A DNA stretch of 64,000 bases from Hyphomicrobiales bacterium (lineage in GTDB: Bacteria; Pseudomonadota; Alphaproteobacteria; Rhizobiales; Rhizobiaceae): assembly GCA_900472175.1 (NCBI GenBank), contig UCHD01000021.1, positions 62,001 to 126,000 on the forward strand. Direction: 5' to 3'. The notes beneath the pieces were generated by a model, which worked only from the letters and a program-made list of their open reading frames with translations, made no database searches and had not been told where the DNA came from. Each line of letters starts with the position of its first letter. Within the stretch, counting starts at the first letter, position 1. The translations under genes were made by a program, and so were the position numbers. This document shows, piece after piece, positions 54,197 through 63,593 of this stretch.

Positions 54197-55714
54197 TCAG
54201 TCTTCGTTGGCAGCGAGCTGCGAAAGCACCTGGCCACGGCCGCGTGCCCGCAGGATCAGCGGCACGATCAGCGCAGCAGCGGCGATGACCAGAAGCACGG
54301 CCGCAACCGGCGAGGTGAACAGCACCGTGACATCGCCCTGGCTGATTGCCAGCGCGCGGCGGAGCTGTTGTTCGGCCAGCGGTCCGAGGATCAGGCCGAC
54401 AACGACGGGCGCGATCGGATAACCGAAAATGCGCATGCCGTAGCCGAGAACACCGAACGCCAGAAGCATGCCGAGTTCGAACACCGACGGATTGGCGCCG
54501 ATGGTGCCGAGCGTCGCAAACAACAGGATGCCAGCGTACAGCCATGGCTTCGGGATCGTCAGAAGCTTCACCCAGAGGCCGACCAGCGGCAGGTTGAGCA
54601 CCAGCAGCATGAAGTTGGCGATCAGGAGGGATGCGATCAGGCCCCAGACGAGCTGCGGATTGGTCGCAAACAACAGCGGACCGGGCTGCAGGCCGTACTG
54701 CTGGAAGCCGGCCAGCATGATCGCCGCCGTCGCGGTAGTCGGCAGACCGAGTGTCAGCAGCGGCACCAGCGTACCCGCCGCCGAGGCATTGTTGGCCGCT
54801 TCCGGACCAGCAACGCCTTCGATTGCGCCGTGGCCGAATTCTTCCGGATGCTTAGACAGCCGCTTTTCAGCCGCATACGACAGGAACGTGCCAATTTCGG
54901 CACCACCAGCCGGCATCGCACCGATCGGGAAGCCGATCAACGTTCCGCGCAACCAGGCCTTCCAGGACCGCGCCCAGTCCTGGGCCGTCATCCAGACGGA
55001 ACCCTTGACCGCCTCGACCTTGTCCGGGCCTTGATCACCCTGCGCAGCGATATAGAGCGATTCACCGATAGCAAACATGGCAACGGCCAGTGTCGTCACT
55101 TCGATCCCGTCGAGAAGATCGGGAACGCCGAAGCTCATGCGGGCCTGGCCAGTCAGCTGGTCGATGCCGATGATGGCCAGCGCAAAGCCGATGAATAGCG
55201 AGGTGAGGCCACGCAATGTCGAATCCCCGAACGCGGAAGACACGGTGACAAAGGCGAGAACCATCAGGGCGAAATACTCGCGCGGGCCAAAAACCAGCGC
55301 CAGCTTGACGACGAACGGCGCGATGAAGGCGAGGCCGAGCGTCGCGATCAGGCCGGCGACGAACGAGCCGATGGCAGCCGTTGCCAGCGCCGGTCCGCCG
55401 CGTCCCTTGCGGGCCATCTTGTTGCCCTCGAGTGCGGTGACGATCGACGCGCTTTCGCCGGGCGTGTTGAGAAGGATGGAGGTGGTCGAGCCGCCATACA
55501 TGCCACCATAGTAGATGCCGGCGAACATGATCAGCGAGCCACCCGGATCCAGCCGATAGGTGACCGGCAGAAGCAGCGCCACGGTCAGCGCCGGGCCGAT
55601 GCCCGGCAGAACGCCAACAGCGGTACCGAGCGTCACGCCAATCAGCGCGTAGAGGAGATTCATCGGCTGGGCAGCAACGAGCATGCCCTGCAGCAGGAAA
55701 TCAAATGTAGTCAT
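54197..55714 (-). CDS. tctA: Tripartite tricarboxylate transporter, large membrane subunit TctA
   Basis: Large permease subunit of the tripartite tricarboxylate transporter, 505 residues with about eleven hydrophobic segments. Signature [20 protein letters not shown] near residue 34, [22 protein letters not shown] near 70, and a repeated-type block [21 protein letters not shown] near 280. It moves citrate or related carboxylates with TctB and the binding protein TctC, driven by ion gradients. It follows tctB by nine bases. Confidence 0.95.
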   Translation of the reverse strand: MTTFDFLLQGMLVAAQPMNLLYALIGVTLGTAVGVLPGIGPALTVALLLPVTYRLDPGGSLIMFAGIYYGGMYGGSTTSILLNTPGESASIVTALEGNKMARKGRGGPALATAAIGSFVAGLIATLGLAFIAPFVVKLALVFGPREYFALMVLAFVTVSSAFGDSTLRGLTSLFIGFALAIIGIDQLTGQARMSFGVPDLLDGIEVTTLAVAMFAIGESLYIAAQGDQGPDKVEAVKGSVWMTAQDWARSWKAWLRGTLIGFPIGAMPAGGAEIGTFLSYAAEKRLSKHPEEFGHGAIEGVAGPEAANNASAAGTLVPLLTLGLPTTATAAIMLAGFQQYGLQPGPLLFATNPQLVWGLIASLLIANFMLLVLNLPLVGLWVKLLTIPKPWLYAGILLFATLGTIGANPSVFELGMLLAFGVLGYGMRIFGYPIAPVVVGLILGPLAEQQLRRALAISQGDVTVLFTSPVAAVLLVIAAAALIVPLILRARGRGQVLSQLAANED

Positions 55715-55723
55715 GTCAGCGCC

Positions 55724-56215
55724 TTACCAAAACAGGTGTTCGAGCGGACCGGCAGGCAACGAAAGTTGCAGCAACCCGGCAAAGACCAGCCAGACGCCAA
55801 GACAGAGCACGATGCCGATCGGGATCGTGAACCAGAGCTTCCGCTTTCCGAATCCAGCCGCTGTCGCTGCGAACAGAAGACCGGTGGCGATGGAGAAACC
55901 CAACGGCTTCAGCGTCAGCATCTGCGCAGCGAGACCGCCGATTATCCAGATCACCGGGCCGAATTCCTGACGCTCCCGTGCCGGAAAATCTCCGCGCAGC
56001 GCCTCGAATACGGTCCACGCGGCCAACAGCAGAAGCACGCTGGCGATCACGAATGGAATGGTTGCCGGGCCGATGCCGGAATAGCTGGTGATCTCCGCAA
56101 GCCGCGACGTATCCCAGAAGATCAGGCCGGCGAGAGCGGCCAGGAAGACGGCAATGACAAGCGCCGCCCTATCAGGGCGGCGTGTCTGCGTCGAAGGGGT
56201 GTTGCCCTTGCTCAT
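55724..56215 (-). CDS. tctB: Tripartite tricarboxylate transporter, small membrane subunit TctB
   Basis: Small permease subunit of 163 residues with four hydrophobic segments (for example AALVIAVFLAALAGLIFWD near residue 14). Low sequence conservation is normal for TctB; position and helix pattern identify it. Its ATG overlaps the tctC stop by four bases, and tctA follows nine bases after its end. Confidence 0.92.
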   Translation of the reverse strand: MSKGNTPSTQTRRPDRAALVIAVFLAALAGLIFWDTSRLAEITSYSGIGPATIPFVIASVLLLLAAWTVFEALRGDFPARERQEFGPVIWIIGGLAAQMLTLKPLGFSIATGLLFAATAAGFGKRKLWFTIPIGIVLCLGVWLVFAGLLQLSLPAGPLEHLFW

Positions 56216-57156
56216 TTAACCAAACCAATGTCCTTGAGGATGGTTTCGGTTGCCGAAACGTCCTTAGCCAACTGTTCCTTGAAGGCGTCGCCAGCAAGGT
56301 AGGTGTCCGTCCAGCCCTTGGTCTTCAAGGTTTCCTGCCAGCCGGCCGACTTGGCGAGCTTTTCGACGTCAGCCGAAACAGCAGCCTTCTGCTCATCGGT
56401 CAGGCCAGGAGCAGCAGCGACCATGCGCCAGTTCTGAACCACGACGTCGAGGCCACCTTCCTTGATGGTCGGGGCATCGATGCCGGGGATGCGCTCGGCG
56501 CTCGACATGGCGAGCAGGCGAAGCGTGCCGGACTTGATCTGCGATTCGAATTCGCCGTAACCGGAAATGCCGGCCGTTACCTGGCTGCCGAGGATGGCTG
56601 CGAGGGCTTCGCCGCCGCCGGAAAACGCGATGTAGTTGATCTTGGTCGGGTCAACGCCGGCTGCCTTGGCAATCAGGCCAACAGCGATATGGTCCGTGCC
56701 GCCAGCCGAACCGCCGCCCCAGGATACTGCACCTGGATCCTTCTTCAGCGCTTCGACGAGATCACCCATCGACTTCAGCGGAGAATCGGCCGGAACGACG
56801 ATGGCTTCGTATTCGCCGGTCAGGCGTGCGATCGGGGTAACGTCGTTGAGCGATACCGGCGATTTGTTGGTGAGGATGGCGCCGACCATGACGTAACCGC
56901 CGACGATCAGGGCATTGGCATTGCCGGCCGACTGGCTGGCGAACTGTGCGAGGCCGATCGTGCCGCCGGCGCCCGGTACGTTCTGCACCTGGACGTTGCC
57001 GGAAATGCCTTCGGCCTGCATCACCGACTGGATCGAGCGGGCCGTCTGGTCCCAGCCGCCGCCCGGGTTGGCCGGTGCGATGATGGTGTAGTCAGCAGCA
57101 ACAGCCGGCAGGGCGAGAGCGCCAGCAAGAATGGATGCCAGAAAAAACTGTTTCAA
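56212..57156 (-). CDS. tctC: Tripartite tricarboxylate transporter, periplasmic binding protein TctC
   Basis: Periplasmic binding protein of 314 residues (Bug family). The signal peptide is clear ([21 protein letters not shown]). Family blocks: [24 protein letters not shown] near the mature start, [12 protein letters not shown], and [20 protein letters not shown]. The start is TTG at 57156 with GGAGG eight bases upstream. First gene of the tctCBA operon, with probable control by TctD from the nearby two-component pair. Confidence 0.94.
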   Translation of the reverse strand: MKQFFLASILAGALALPAVAADYTIIAPANPGGGWDQTARSIQSVMQAEGISGNVQVQNVPGAGGTIGLAQFASQSAGNANALIVGGYVMVGAILTNKSPVSLNDVTPIARLTGEYEAIVVPADSPLKSMGDLVEALKKDPGAVSWGGGSAGGTDHIAVGLIAKAAGVDPTKINYIAFSGGGEALAAILGSQVTAGISGYGEFESQIKSGTLRLLAMSSAERIPGIDAPTIKEGGLDVVVQNWRMVAAAPGLTDEQKAAVSADVEKLAKSAGWQETLKTKGWTDTYLAGDAFKEQLAKDVSATETILKDIGLVK

Positions 57157-57419
57157 AGGGTAGTCCTCCGTCAGGCGCGCTCGTTCAGTATGGCGCGCAT
57201 ATTGTTCATCTTTGCGGACGGGGATGGCTCACGGTCGAATCAGCTGCAGCGGCCTTTTAGGCTCGCCGTTACGCCGGGTCTGGTGAAATTCCTCCCATAC
57301 GCCTCGATCATCCGCCTCCACGGATAATGAAGAACTGCAAGGCACCATATGAAGCTGACATTTACCTGACATCGGGTGGGACCTTGCTCCGTTAATGTCC
57401 CTTAATTTTTAGTTTTCGT
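57157..57419. other. Intergenic region upstream of tctC
   Basis: About 260 bases between the separate binding-protein gene and tctC, both on the minus strand. It should hold the tctC promoter and TctD sites. I see A/T-rich sequence near 57390-57420 (TTAATTTTTAG) and no strong hairpin. Confidence 0.5.
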
Positions 57420-58487
57420 CTACTGGAGCCGTAAAACTTCGTTCCAGCGGGCAATCAGCCGCGCCCGCTTCACCTGATCGAGATAAACCATCAGGCCCGG
57501 ACTGACCGGAACCGGCTTCAGCTGCCCACCGAGCATCTCGCGCATGGTGTTGGCGGTGTTGGTGCCGGCCACGTCGGGGCTGACGGCGGGGATCTGCAAT
57601 TCACGCGCCATGATCGTCTGGCCTTCCTTCGACATGAAGAATTCCAGATAGCGGCGGCCGAGATCCGGCGTTGCCGCCGCCTGCGGCACCAGTCCGATGC
57701 GTGACATGACGACGGTATAATCGCGCGGCAGCACGATGCCGACATCCGGATGACGCGACGCCCAATCGGCGGCATAGGAACCGAGAATATTGTAACCGAG
57801 CACGAAGCGGCCATCGGAGACCCGCTCGAGGATGGCCGAACTGGTGGAATAGAGCTTGACCCCGGCCGCCCCCATCGCCTGGATCACCGACCAGATATCA
57901 CCGAACTGTTCCTGATCTCGCGCCATGAACAGGAATCCGACGCCGGATCGCTCGATATCGTATGTACCGATCTTGCCGAACACGGCGCTGCCCTGGCGCT
58001 GGAGATAATCGACGAACTCCGCCCGCGTCGAAGGCGGCTTTTCCTTGGTGAAACTCGGCTTGTGATAGACGAAAACCGCCGGTTCGAAGGTCAGCGCATA
58101 GGCAGTATTGCGCCAATTGGCCCAGGCCGGCCAGCGGCCGCTCATCGGCATGTCGCTGCGCTGGGCGTAGCCGTCATTGCTGAGCTTCACCTGCAGGTCC
58201 ATCGCCGAGGAAAAGGCAAAATCCGCGGTCTTTTGACCGGCATCGGTCTCCTTGACGATCCGGTCGTAGATTTCGCCGGTCAGCATATCCTCGTAGCGCA
58301 CGGCCACATCCGGATTGGCAATCTGGAAGCCGATGATCATCGGCCGCGCCAGGGGCTCATCAAGCGAGGAATAGACGATGACGATCGGCGCCGCCGCATC
58401 GCCAGAACGCGCCGGAAACACCGTGAGCTGGGCTGCGGCCGTCGTTGAAAATCCACAGAGAAGACAGAGAAGGGGAAGGAAACGCAT
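57420..58487 (-). CDS. Periplasmic solute-binding protein linked to TctD/TctE
   Basis: A 355-residue exported binding protein of the iron/sugar (SBP_bac) type. Signal peptide MRFLPLLCLLCGFSTTAAAQ; mature part has IVIVYSSLDEPLARPMIIGFQIANPDVAVRYED near the start and GVGFLFMARDQEQFGDIW, FVLGYNILGSYAADWA and LEFFMSKEGQTIMA in the body. ATG at 58487 is chosen over an in-frame start 15 codons upstream. No ABC permease or ATPase is beside it. It is divergent from tctD with 78 bases between starts, which resembles PgtC, a binding protein that regulates a two-component system in Salmonella. It may sense a carboxylate for TctE; this is inference. Confidence 0.82.
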   Translation of the reverse strand: MRFLPLLCLLCGFSTTAAAQLTVFPARSGDAAAPIVIVYSSLDEPLARPMIIGFQIANPDVAVRYEDMLTGEIYDRIVKETDAGQKTADFAFSSAMDLQVKLSNDGYAQRSDMPMSGRWPAWANWRNTAYALTFEPAVFVYHKPSFTKEKPPSTRAEFVDYLQRQGSAVFGKIGTYDIERSGVGFLFMARDQEQFGDIWSVIQAMGAAGVKLYSTSSAILERVSDGRFVLGYNILGSYAADWASRHPDVGIVLPRDYTVVMSRIGLVPQAAATPDLGRRYLEFFMSKEGQTIMARELQIPAVSPDVAGTNTANTMREMLGGQLKPVPVSPGLMVYLDQVKRARLIARWNEVLRLQ

Positions 58488-58565
58488 AAAACGATATTGC
58501 CGCAGCCTCGGCCCGTTCACAAGCGCCAGCACGCCCGATAGAGTGACATCAGGGAGATAGCGGAT

Positions 58566-59240
58566 TTGCGAATACTACTGGTTGAGGACAATACGGCGCT
58601 TTCGGAAGGACTTGTCGCGATCCTGCGCGGCAGCGGCTATGCCGTCGACGTTGTGCATGACGGCGCGTCGGCCAACGCGGTGACCGCCACGGAAACTTTC
58701 GATCTGGTCATCCTCGATCTCAACCTGCCGGAGATGGACGGCCTCGACGTGCTGCGCTCGATGCGGGCGCGGCAAAACAAGGCAGCGGTGCTGATCCTGA
58801 CGGCGCGCGGCACGCAGGAAGAAAAGATCAAGGGGCTCGATCTCGGCGCCGACGACTACATGATCAAGCCCTTCGACATCAGCGAGTTCGAAGCCCGTGT
58901 CCGCGTCCTCCTGCGCAGGCAGGCAGGTCTGCGATCATCGCTGATCAGCTACGGCAAGATCTCGTTCGACCTCACCTCGCGGACCTTTTCAGCCGATGGC
59001 ATCACCATCGATATTCCGGCGAGGGAACTCGGCCTTTTGGAAATCCTGTTCATGCGCGCCGGCAAGGTGGTTGCCAAGGAGGCGATCATCCAGTCGCTGA
59101 CGGCTTTCGACGATGATCTGAGTGCCAATGCCATCGAGCAATATGTCAGCCGGCTGCGCAAACGTCTGGGTCCACATGGTCTGACGGTGCGCACGGCGCG
59201 CGGCATCGGCTATTATCTCGACAAGATGGCGGACGCCTGA
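58566..59240 (+). CDS. tctD: OmpR-family response regulator TctD
   Basis: A 224-residue response regulator. Receiver domain MRILLVEDNTALSEGLVAILRGSGYAV, with the phosphorylated aspartate in LVILDLNLPEMDGLDVL near residue 51 and the lysine in YMIKPFD near 101. The C-terminal winged helix follows (LGLLEILFMRAGKVVAKEAIIQSL; VSRLRKRLGPHGLTVRTARGIGYYL). The start is TTG at 58566 with GGGAGA about ten bases upstream. Its TGA shares one base with the tctE ATG. By homology it activates tctCBA. Confidence 0.93.
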   Translation: MRILLVEDNTALSEGLVAILRGSGYAVDVVHDGASANAVTATETFDLVILDLNLPEMDGLDVLRSMRARQNKAAVLILTARGTQEEKIKGLDLGADDYMIKPFDISEFEARVRVLLRRQAGLRSSLISYGKISFDLTSRTFSADGITIDIPARELGLLEILFMRAGKVVAKEAIIQSLTAFDDDLSANAIEQYVSRLRKRLGPHGLTVRTARGIGYYLDKMADA

Positions 59241-60631
59241 TGGCGCGGCGCGCCTATTCGCTGCGCCGGGGATTACTCGCCTGGTTGCTGATCTCCACCG
59301 CCGTCATCGGCGCGCTGGCCCTGATCGACACCTATCGCGAGGCAGTGAAGACGGCGAACATCGTTTCCGACCGGGTGCTTGCCGGCTCGGCACTGGCCAT
59401 CGCCGAACGGGTCGTGGTCGCCGAAGACGGGTCGCTTGAGGTCGATATCCCCTATGTGGCGCTGGAGATGCTGACCTCGGCCGCGCAGGACCGCGTCTTC
59501 TACCGGGTCGACGGACCGCCCGGCCAATTCATCACCGGCTACCAGAACCTGCCCTCGGTCGACGATCTCAATGGCCAGTCGGCCGTTTATACCGATGCGC
59601 AGTTTCGTGGCGAGCCGATCCGGGTCGCAGCTCTGGAGCGATCCGCCTCGACCGGTATCAATTCCGTCCCCTTCGTCGTCACCGTCGCGGAAACCACCAT
59701 TGCCCGGCGGCAGCTGACGCAGGCCATCCTTTTACGGTCGGCCTTCCGGCTGCTGATGATGATCCTTGGTGCTGCCGTCATCGTCTGGATCGCAGTGACC
59801 TTTTCGCTGCGGCCGCTCTATCGTCTGGGCGATGCCATTGCCGAACGCAGTCCCGATGATCTGCACCCGATCGATCAATCGGTGCCCAGCGAAGTCGAGG
59901 GACTGGTCGAAACCGTCAATTCCTTCATGGTGCGGCTGCAATCTGCGCTCGATGCGCTGCGCCACTTTTCCGGCAATGCCAGTCACCAGCTGCGCACTCC
60001 GCTGGCGATCATCCGCACCCAGCTGGCGCTGTCGGCCCGCGCCACGACGCTGGAGGAAGCACAGGCCGCCGCCCGCAAGGGTGACGAGGCCGTCGCCCAT
60101 GCCGAGCGCATCCTGGCGCAATTGCTGTTGATGGCAAAGATCGACGCCGCCGGCTCGACGCAACCGCTGCCGCTTGAGATCATCGATCTGGTGGCGCTGG
60201 CGCAGGAGATCACCGGCGACCGGGTGCCGGGTGCTGGCGAGGCGGGGATCGATCTCGGCTTCGAGGGCGACGGCAAGGCGCTGATCCGGGCGGAGCCGCT
60301 GCTGATCGGCGAATTGCTACGCAATCTCATTGAAAACGCCATCGCCTACTCTGGCAAGGGGGCGGAAGTCACGGTCCGGGTCGAAATAGAGACAGACGGT
60401 GTCCGGCTCGACGTGGAAGACAACGGCCCAGGTATCCCACCGGAAAACCGGCAGGTCGTGCGCCAGCGTTTTGCCCGTGGCGGACGCGGGCAAGCACCGG
60501 GGATGGGGTTGGGACTTCCGATCGTCGAAGAAATCGCCGGATTGTTCGGCGGACATCTTGCGCTGGGAGAAGGGCCGGAGGGAAAAGGGCTGAAAGCCTC
60601 GATAATATTCCCGGCCGCGGTCTCTGCCTAG
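59240..60631 (+). CDS. tctE: Sensor histidine kinase TctE
   Basis: Membrane sensor kinase of 463 residues. The first membrane segment is near residue 14-30; a periplasmic sensor domain of the 2CSK_N type (tctE class) runs to about 170 and the second segment is near 172-192. HAMP-like linker, then HisKA with the phosphorylated histidine in GNASHQLRTPLAIIRTQL near 249. HATPase_c has LLRNLIENAIAYSGKG (N box) and DNGPGIPPENR (G1). Translationally coupled to tctD. It senses tricarboxylates in characterised relatives; here a separate binding protein beside it may present the ligand. Confidence 0.93.
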   Translation: MARRAYSLRRGLLAWLLISTAVIGALALIDTYREAVKTANIVSDRVLAGSALAIAERVVVAEDGSLEVDIPYVALEMLTSAAQDRVFYRVDGPPGQFITGYQNLPSVDDLNGQSAVYTDAQFRGEPIRVAALERSASTGINSVPFVVTVAETTIARRQLTQAILLRSAFRLLMMILGAAVIVWIAVTFSLRPLYRLGDAIAERSPDDLHPIDQSVPSEVEGLVETVNSFMVRLQSALDALRHFSGNASHQLRTPLAIIRTQLALSARATTLEEAQAAARKGDEAVAHAERILAQLLLMAKIDAAGSTQPLPLEIIDLVALAQEITGDRVPGAGEAGIDLGFEGDGKALIRAEPLLIGELLRNLIENAIAYSGKGAEVTVRVEIETDGVRLDVEDNGPGIPPENRQVVRQRFARGGRGQAPGMGLGLPIVEEIAGLFGGHLALGEGPEGKGLKASIIFPAAVSA

Positions 60632-60750
60632 CGGTTACGGCCTGTCATAAGCGAGGTCGTTTCACGGGTCTGAACGAGAAGGATCGCGTTCCAGATCATC
60701 TGGACAAAACCGCGATCAGACGGGCTCGACAGCTTGCGCTGCGAAAACAT
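60628..60750 (-). CDS. Possible 40-residue protein overlapping the tctE end
   Basis: A frame of 40 residues (MFSQRKLSSPSDRGFVQMIW...) with GGAG seven bases upstream of ATG at 60750. Its stop overlaps the tctE stop on the other strand by three bases. It has one short hydrophobic block (VQMIWNAILLV) and a basic end. I do not recognise it. The good Shine-Dalgarno site is the only positive sign, so it may be spurious. Confidence 0.35.
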   Translation of the reverse strand: MFSQRKLSSPSDRGFVQMIWNAILLVQTRETTSLMTGRNR

Positions 60751-61127
60751 GGTAAGCTCCATAGGGTTGTTGCGGGGGCGAGATAGCACTTCTCCATGTA
60801 TTTCGCCAGAGGGCAAAAGCAATTCTGCCCTGCGCGGCAAGCATGGCAGATATATCCGGAATTTTTCCTTACGAAATACACAATGCGAAAAGTAAATACA
60901 CCCGATATTGGGTTTTGCTTTTCACCGATAATTTATCGATGAATCAATAGCTTGAGTGCGACCTAAGAAACAACATCATCGATGAGTTTCTTCCTCTTTT
61001 TTGGAACCCAAAAGACCCCCCTCCGTTTGCCAACCTGTGGATAGCAGCGGTCCTTTCGCGCCTTTTGTCGAAATGGCTTTTGTTTTTTTCCCATGCCATG
61101 CTGCAGCAAAACAGGCAGGAGAAAACC
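60751..61127. other. A/T-rich intergenic region upstream of acuI
   Basis: About 375 bases with lower GC than the genes around it, especially 60850-61010. It contains a short perfect dyad CGATAA/TTATCG (60926-60938) and should hold the acuI promoter. Open frames here are short and without Shine-Dalgarno sites. Confidence 0.55.
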
Positions 61128-62123
61128 ATGGCGGAGCATTTCAGGGCACTGGTGATCGACGATCGCGACGGCAAGCCGGTGGCTGGCTTTCGGGAGCTGA
61201 CACTTGCCGAACTGCCGGAGCACGACGTGCTGGTCGAGGTCCAGTTCTCGACGCTCAACTACAAGGATGGCCTCGCCGTTTCTGGCAAGGGGCGCATCGC
61301 CCGCCGCCTGCCGATGGTGGCCGGAGTCGATCTCTCCGGTATTGTCGTTGAGTCCCGCAATCCGGACTGGCAGCCCGGCGACAAGATCGTCGTCAACGGT
61401 TGGGGCATGTCGGAAACCGAATGGGGCGGCTATACGCGCTTCCAGCGGCTGAAGTCGGAATGGCTGACACGTCTGCCGGATGCATTCACGCTTGAGGAAA
61501 GCATGGCGATCGGCACCGCCGGATACACGGCGGCCCTTGCGATCGACGCACTGGAATCCTGGGGCAAGATCAAGACGGATACACGCGAAGTTCTGGTCAC
61601 GGGTGCCGCGGGCGGCGTCGGCTCGATGGCCATCGCCCTCTTGGGCAATCGCGGCTACAGAGTAACGGCATCGACGGGGCGGCCGGAAACGCACGAATAC
61701 CTGTCCGCGCTCGGGGCGACGGGTTTTGTAGATCGTGCAGAACTAGCGGCAAAGGGAGGCGCCTTGCAAAAGGAACGCTGGGCAGGCGCCATCGATTCCG
61801 TTGGGTCCACGACGCTCGCCAACATTCTGGCGCAAACCGTCCAGAGTGGTGCGGTTGCTGCCTGCGGTCTGGCCGGTGGCGCCGATCTACCAGCGACTGT
61901 TATGCCACATATCCTGCGCGGCGTGGCGCTGCTCGGCATCAATTCGGTGACGGCACCGCACATCGAGCGCGACAGGGCCTGGGCCATTCTGGCGGAAAGC
62001 CTTGATCGCAAACGGCTGGCAGCCATGACGACGGTCGAGCCATTGTCCAACCTCCCACAGCTGGCAGAAGATATCGTTGCCGGAAAAATCCGCGGCCGCG
62101 TCGTCATCGACGTGACGAAATAA
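61128..62123 (+). CDS. acuI: MDR-family oxidoreductase (AcuI/YhdH, acryloyl-CoA reductase type)
   Basis: Zinc-free medium-chain NADPH oxidoreductase of 331 residues in the AcuI/YhdH branch, which reduces acryloyl-CoA to propionyl-CoA and detoxifies acrylate-type compounds. Blocks: VQFSTLNYKDGLAVSGKGRIARRLPMVAGVDLSG near residue 40, NADP-binding VLVTGAAGGVGSMAIALL near 152, and VTASTGRPETHEYLSALGA. I chose ATG at 61128 because AGGAGA lies just upstream; the longer in-frame start adds 21 residues without family likeness. Confidence 0.9.
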   Translation: MAEHFRALVIDDRDGKPVAGFRELTLAELPEHDVLVEVQFSTLNYKDGLAVSGKGRIARRLPMVAGVDLSGIVVESRNPDWQPGDKIVVNGWGMSETEWGGYTRFQRLKSEWLTRLPDAFTLEESMAIGTAGYTAALAIDALESWGKIKTDTREVLVTGAAGGVGSMAIALLGNRGYRVTASTGRPETHEYLSALGATGFVDRAELAAKGGALQKERWAGAIDSVGSTTLANILAQTVQSGAVAACGLAGGADLPATVMPHILRGVALLGINSVTAPHIERDRAWAILAESLDRKRLAAMTTVEPLSNLPQLAEDIVAGKIRGRVVIDVTK

Positions 62124-62167
62124 ACCGCCCCGTAAAGCGCTGGGCAACCACCAACGAGGAGCATGGA

Positions 62168-62602
62168 ATGACAAGCCTACCCGTTCCCGAAGCCGTTGCC
62201 CAAGCGCTTGAACAATACCCCGATGTGGTCAGACGGCGGCTGTTGCAGGTTCGTGACCTCATCTTTGCCGTAGCGGCGGAAACCGAAGGCGTCGGCCCGC
62301 TGACTGAAACCCTCAAATGGGGCGAACCGGCCTATCTGACCGAGGCCAGCAAAAGCGGAACAACCATCCGGCTGGGTGCATCCAAGTCGGCACCCGATCA
62401 ATGCGCTGTGTTCGTCAACTGCCAGACCACGTTGATTGACACCTTTCGCGCCCACTTTGCCGATGATTTTACCTTTGAAGGGCAGCGAGCACTGCTTTTC
62501 CCGGCAACTGGCGACTTCCGCCGGGAGCCGCTTGCGCTCTGCCTTCGCGCCGCACTGACCTATCATCGACAAAAAGCGGCGCAGAAAATTCATCCGGCCT
62601 GA
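62168..62602 (+). CDS. DUF1801 domain protein
   Basis: A 144-residue protein of the DUF1801 (YdhG-like) family, function not established. The family block ETLKWGEPAYLTEASKSGTTIRLGASKS is near residues 46-73, and the tail RAALTYHRQKAAQKIH is typical. GAGGAG lies seven bases before the ATG at 62168; an earlier ATG closes at once with TGA. It follows acuI by 44 bases and may share its transcript. Its stop codon lies within the left arm of a 17-pair hairpin. Confidence 0.88.
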   Translation: MTSLPVPEAVAQALEQYPDVVRRRLLQVRDLIFAVAAETEGVGPLTETLKWGEPAYLTEASKSGTTIRLGASKSAPDQCAVFVNCQTTLIDTFRAHFADDFTFEGQRALLFPATGDFRREPLALCLRAALTYHRQKAAQKIHPA

Positions 62603-62642
62603 TCATGTCCGCCACCAGTGTGGCAGGACATGATCAGGCCGG
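62594..62642. terminator. Very long perfect hairpin between two convergent genes
   Basis: The 17-base arms 62594-62610 and 62626-62642 pair perfectly; an inner GCCAC/GTGGC (62611-62615, 62620-62624) adds five pairs after one bulged A, loop CAGT. The DUF1801 stop codon is in the left arm. There is no T-run on either side. It may end transcripts from both directions or be a relic of a repeat element. Confidence 0.65.
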
Positions 62643-62670
62643 TGGCTTCCCACAGACCGAATGCCGCCCC

Positions 62671-63450
62671 TTACTTCATCGTGTAGACGTCGATGGTGAA
62701 ATACTTGTCGTTGATCGTCTTGTAGGTGCCATCGGCGCGGATATCGGCCAGCGCCTTGTTGAGCTTTTCGCGAAGGTCATTGTCGTCCTGGCGCAGGGCA
62801 ATGCCGACGCCGTCGCCAACGAATTTGCGGTCAGTGATCGGCTCGCCAATCAGCTCACAGCATTTGCCGTCATTGTTCTTAGTGACCCAGTCGAGCATCG
62901 GCAGCATGTCGCCGACTTCCAGATCGAGACGGCCATTGGCCATGTCGAGATTGGCTTCGTCCTGGGTCGGATAAAGCTTGATCTCGGCATCCGGATAGAC
63001 TGCTGCAATATATTCAGCCTGTGTTGTACCCGATTGCGCACCGATGACCTTGCCCTTCAGCGCCTCGTTGGTGAAGGCCGTGATGCCGGCCCCCTTGGCC
63101 GCCACATGGGTCATGGCCGCCAGATAGTAGGGATCGCTGAAAGCGACCTGCTTGCGGCGCTCGTCGGTGATGAACATCGAGGCGATGATCATGTCGTATT
63201 TCTTGGCGACCAGCCCTGGAATGATGCCATCCCAATCCTGCGCGACAACCTCGCATTCCACCTGCATCTTGGCGCACAGAGCCAGCCCGATATCGACATC
63301 GAAGCCACCGAGCTTGCCGGCCGTATCGACAAAATTGAAGGGAGGATAGGCGCCTTCGGTGCCGATCCGAAGCTTTTCGGCGGCATTGGCGGGCGTCATG
63401 GAAAGCGTTGCGGCATAGGCCAGAGCCAATGCGATCAGATGTTTCTTCAT
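62671..63450 (-). CDS. Amino-acid ABC transporter, periplasmic binding protein
   Basis: Family 3 solute-binding protein of 259 residues. Signal peptide MKKHLIALALAYAATLSMTPANA; mature part opens EKLRIGTEGAYPPFNFVDTAGKLGGFDVDIGLALC, a signature of the Lys/Arg/ornithine/octopine group. Other blocks: AQDWDGIIPGLVAKKYDMIIASM and VAFSDPYY. ATG at 63450 with AGGGG upstream; the longer in-frame start is not of signal-peptide type. No permease genes are visible; the XRE-cupin gene lies upstream on the same strand, and other transporter parts may lie beyond the edge. The ligand is probably a basic amino acid or opine-like compound. Confidence 0.92.
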   Translation of the reverse strand: MKKHLIALALAYAATLSMTPANAAEKLRIGTEGAYPPFNFVDTAGKLGGFDVDIGLALCAKMQVECEVVAQDWDGIIPGLVAKKYDMIIASMFITDERRKQVAFSDPYYLAAMTHVAAKGAGITAFTNEALKGKVIGAQSGTTQAEYIAAVYPDAEIKLYPTQDEANLDMANGRLDLEVGDMLPMLDWVTKNNDGKCCELIGEPITDRKFVGDGVGIALRQDDNDLREKLNKALADIRADGTYKTINDKYFTIDVYTMK

Positions 63451-63593
63451 GCGTTCAGTTCCCCTTTTGGCGCACCGTTTGCCGGTGCTTGGTGGAAACT
63501 GTATGCCCGAAAGGGCTATAAACGAAATAGATAGAGACAATAGCCGGTATAAGCGCGCTTGATTGTCAATCGTCGAAATTTCCGCGGAAAATA

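Noticed and set aside
54061-54288. Frame of 75 codons across the tctA terminator
   Set aside because: It reads through a strong hairpin and into the antisense of tctA; no ribosome site.
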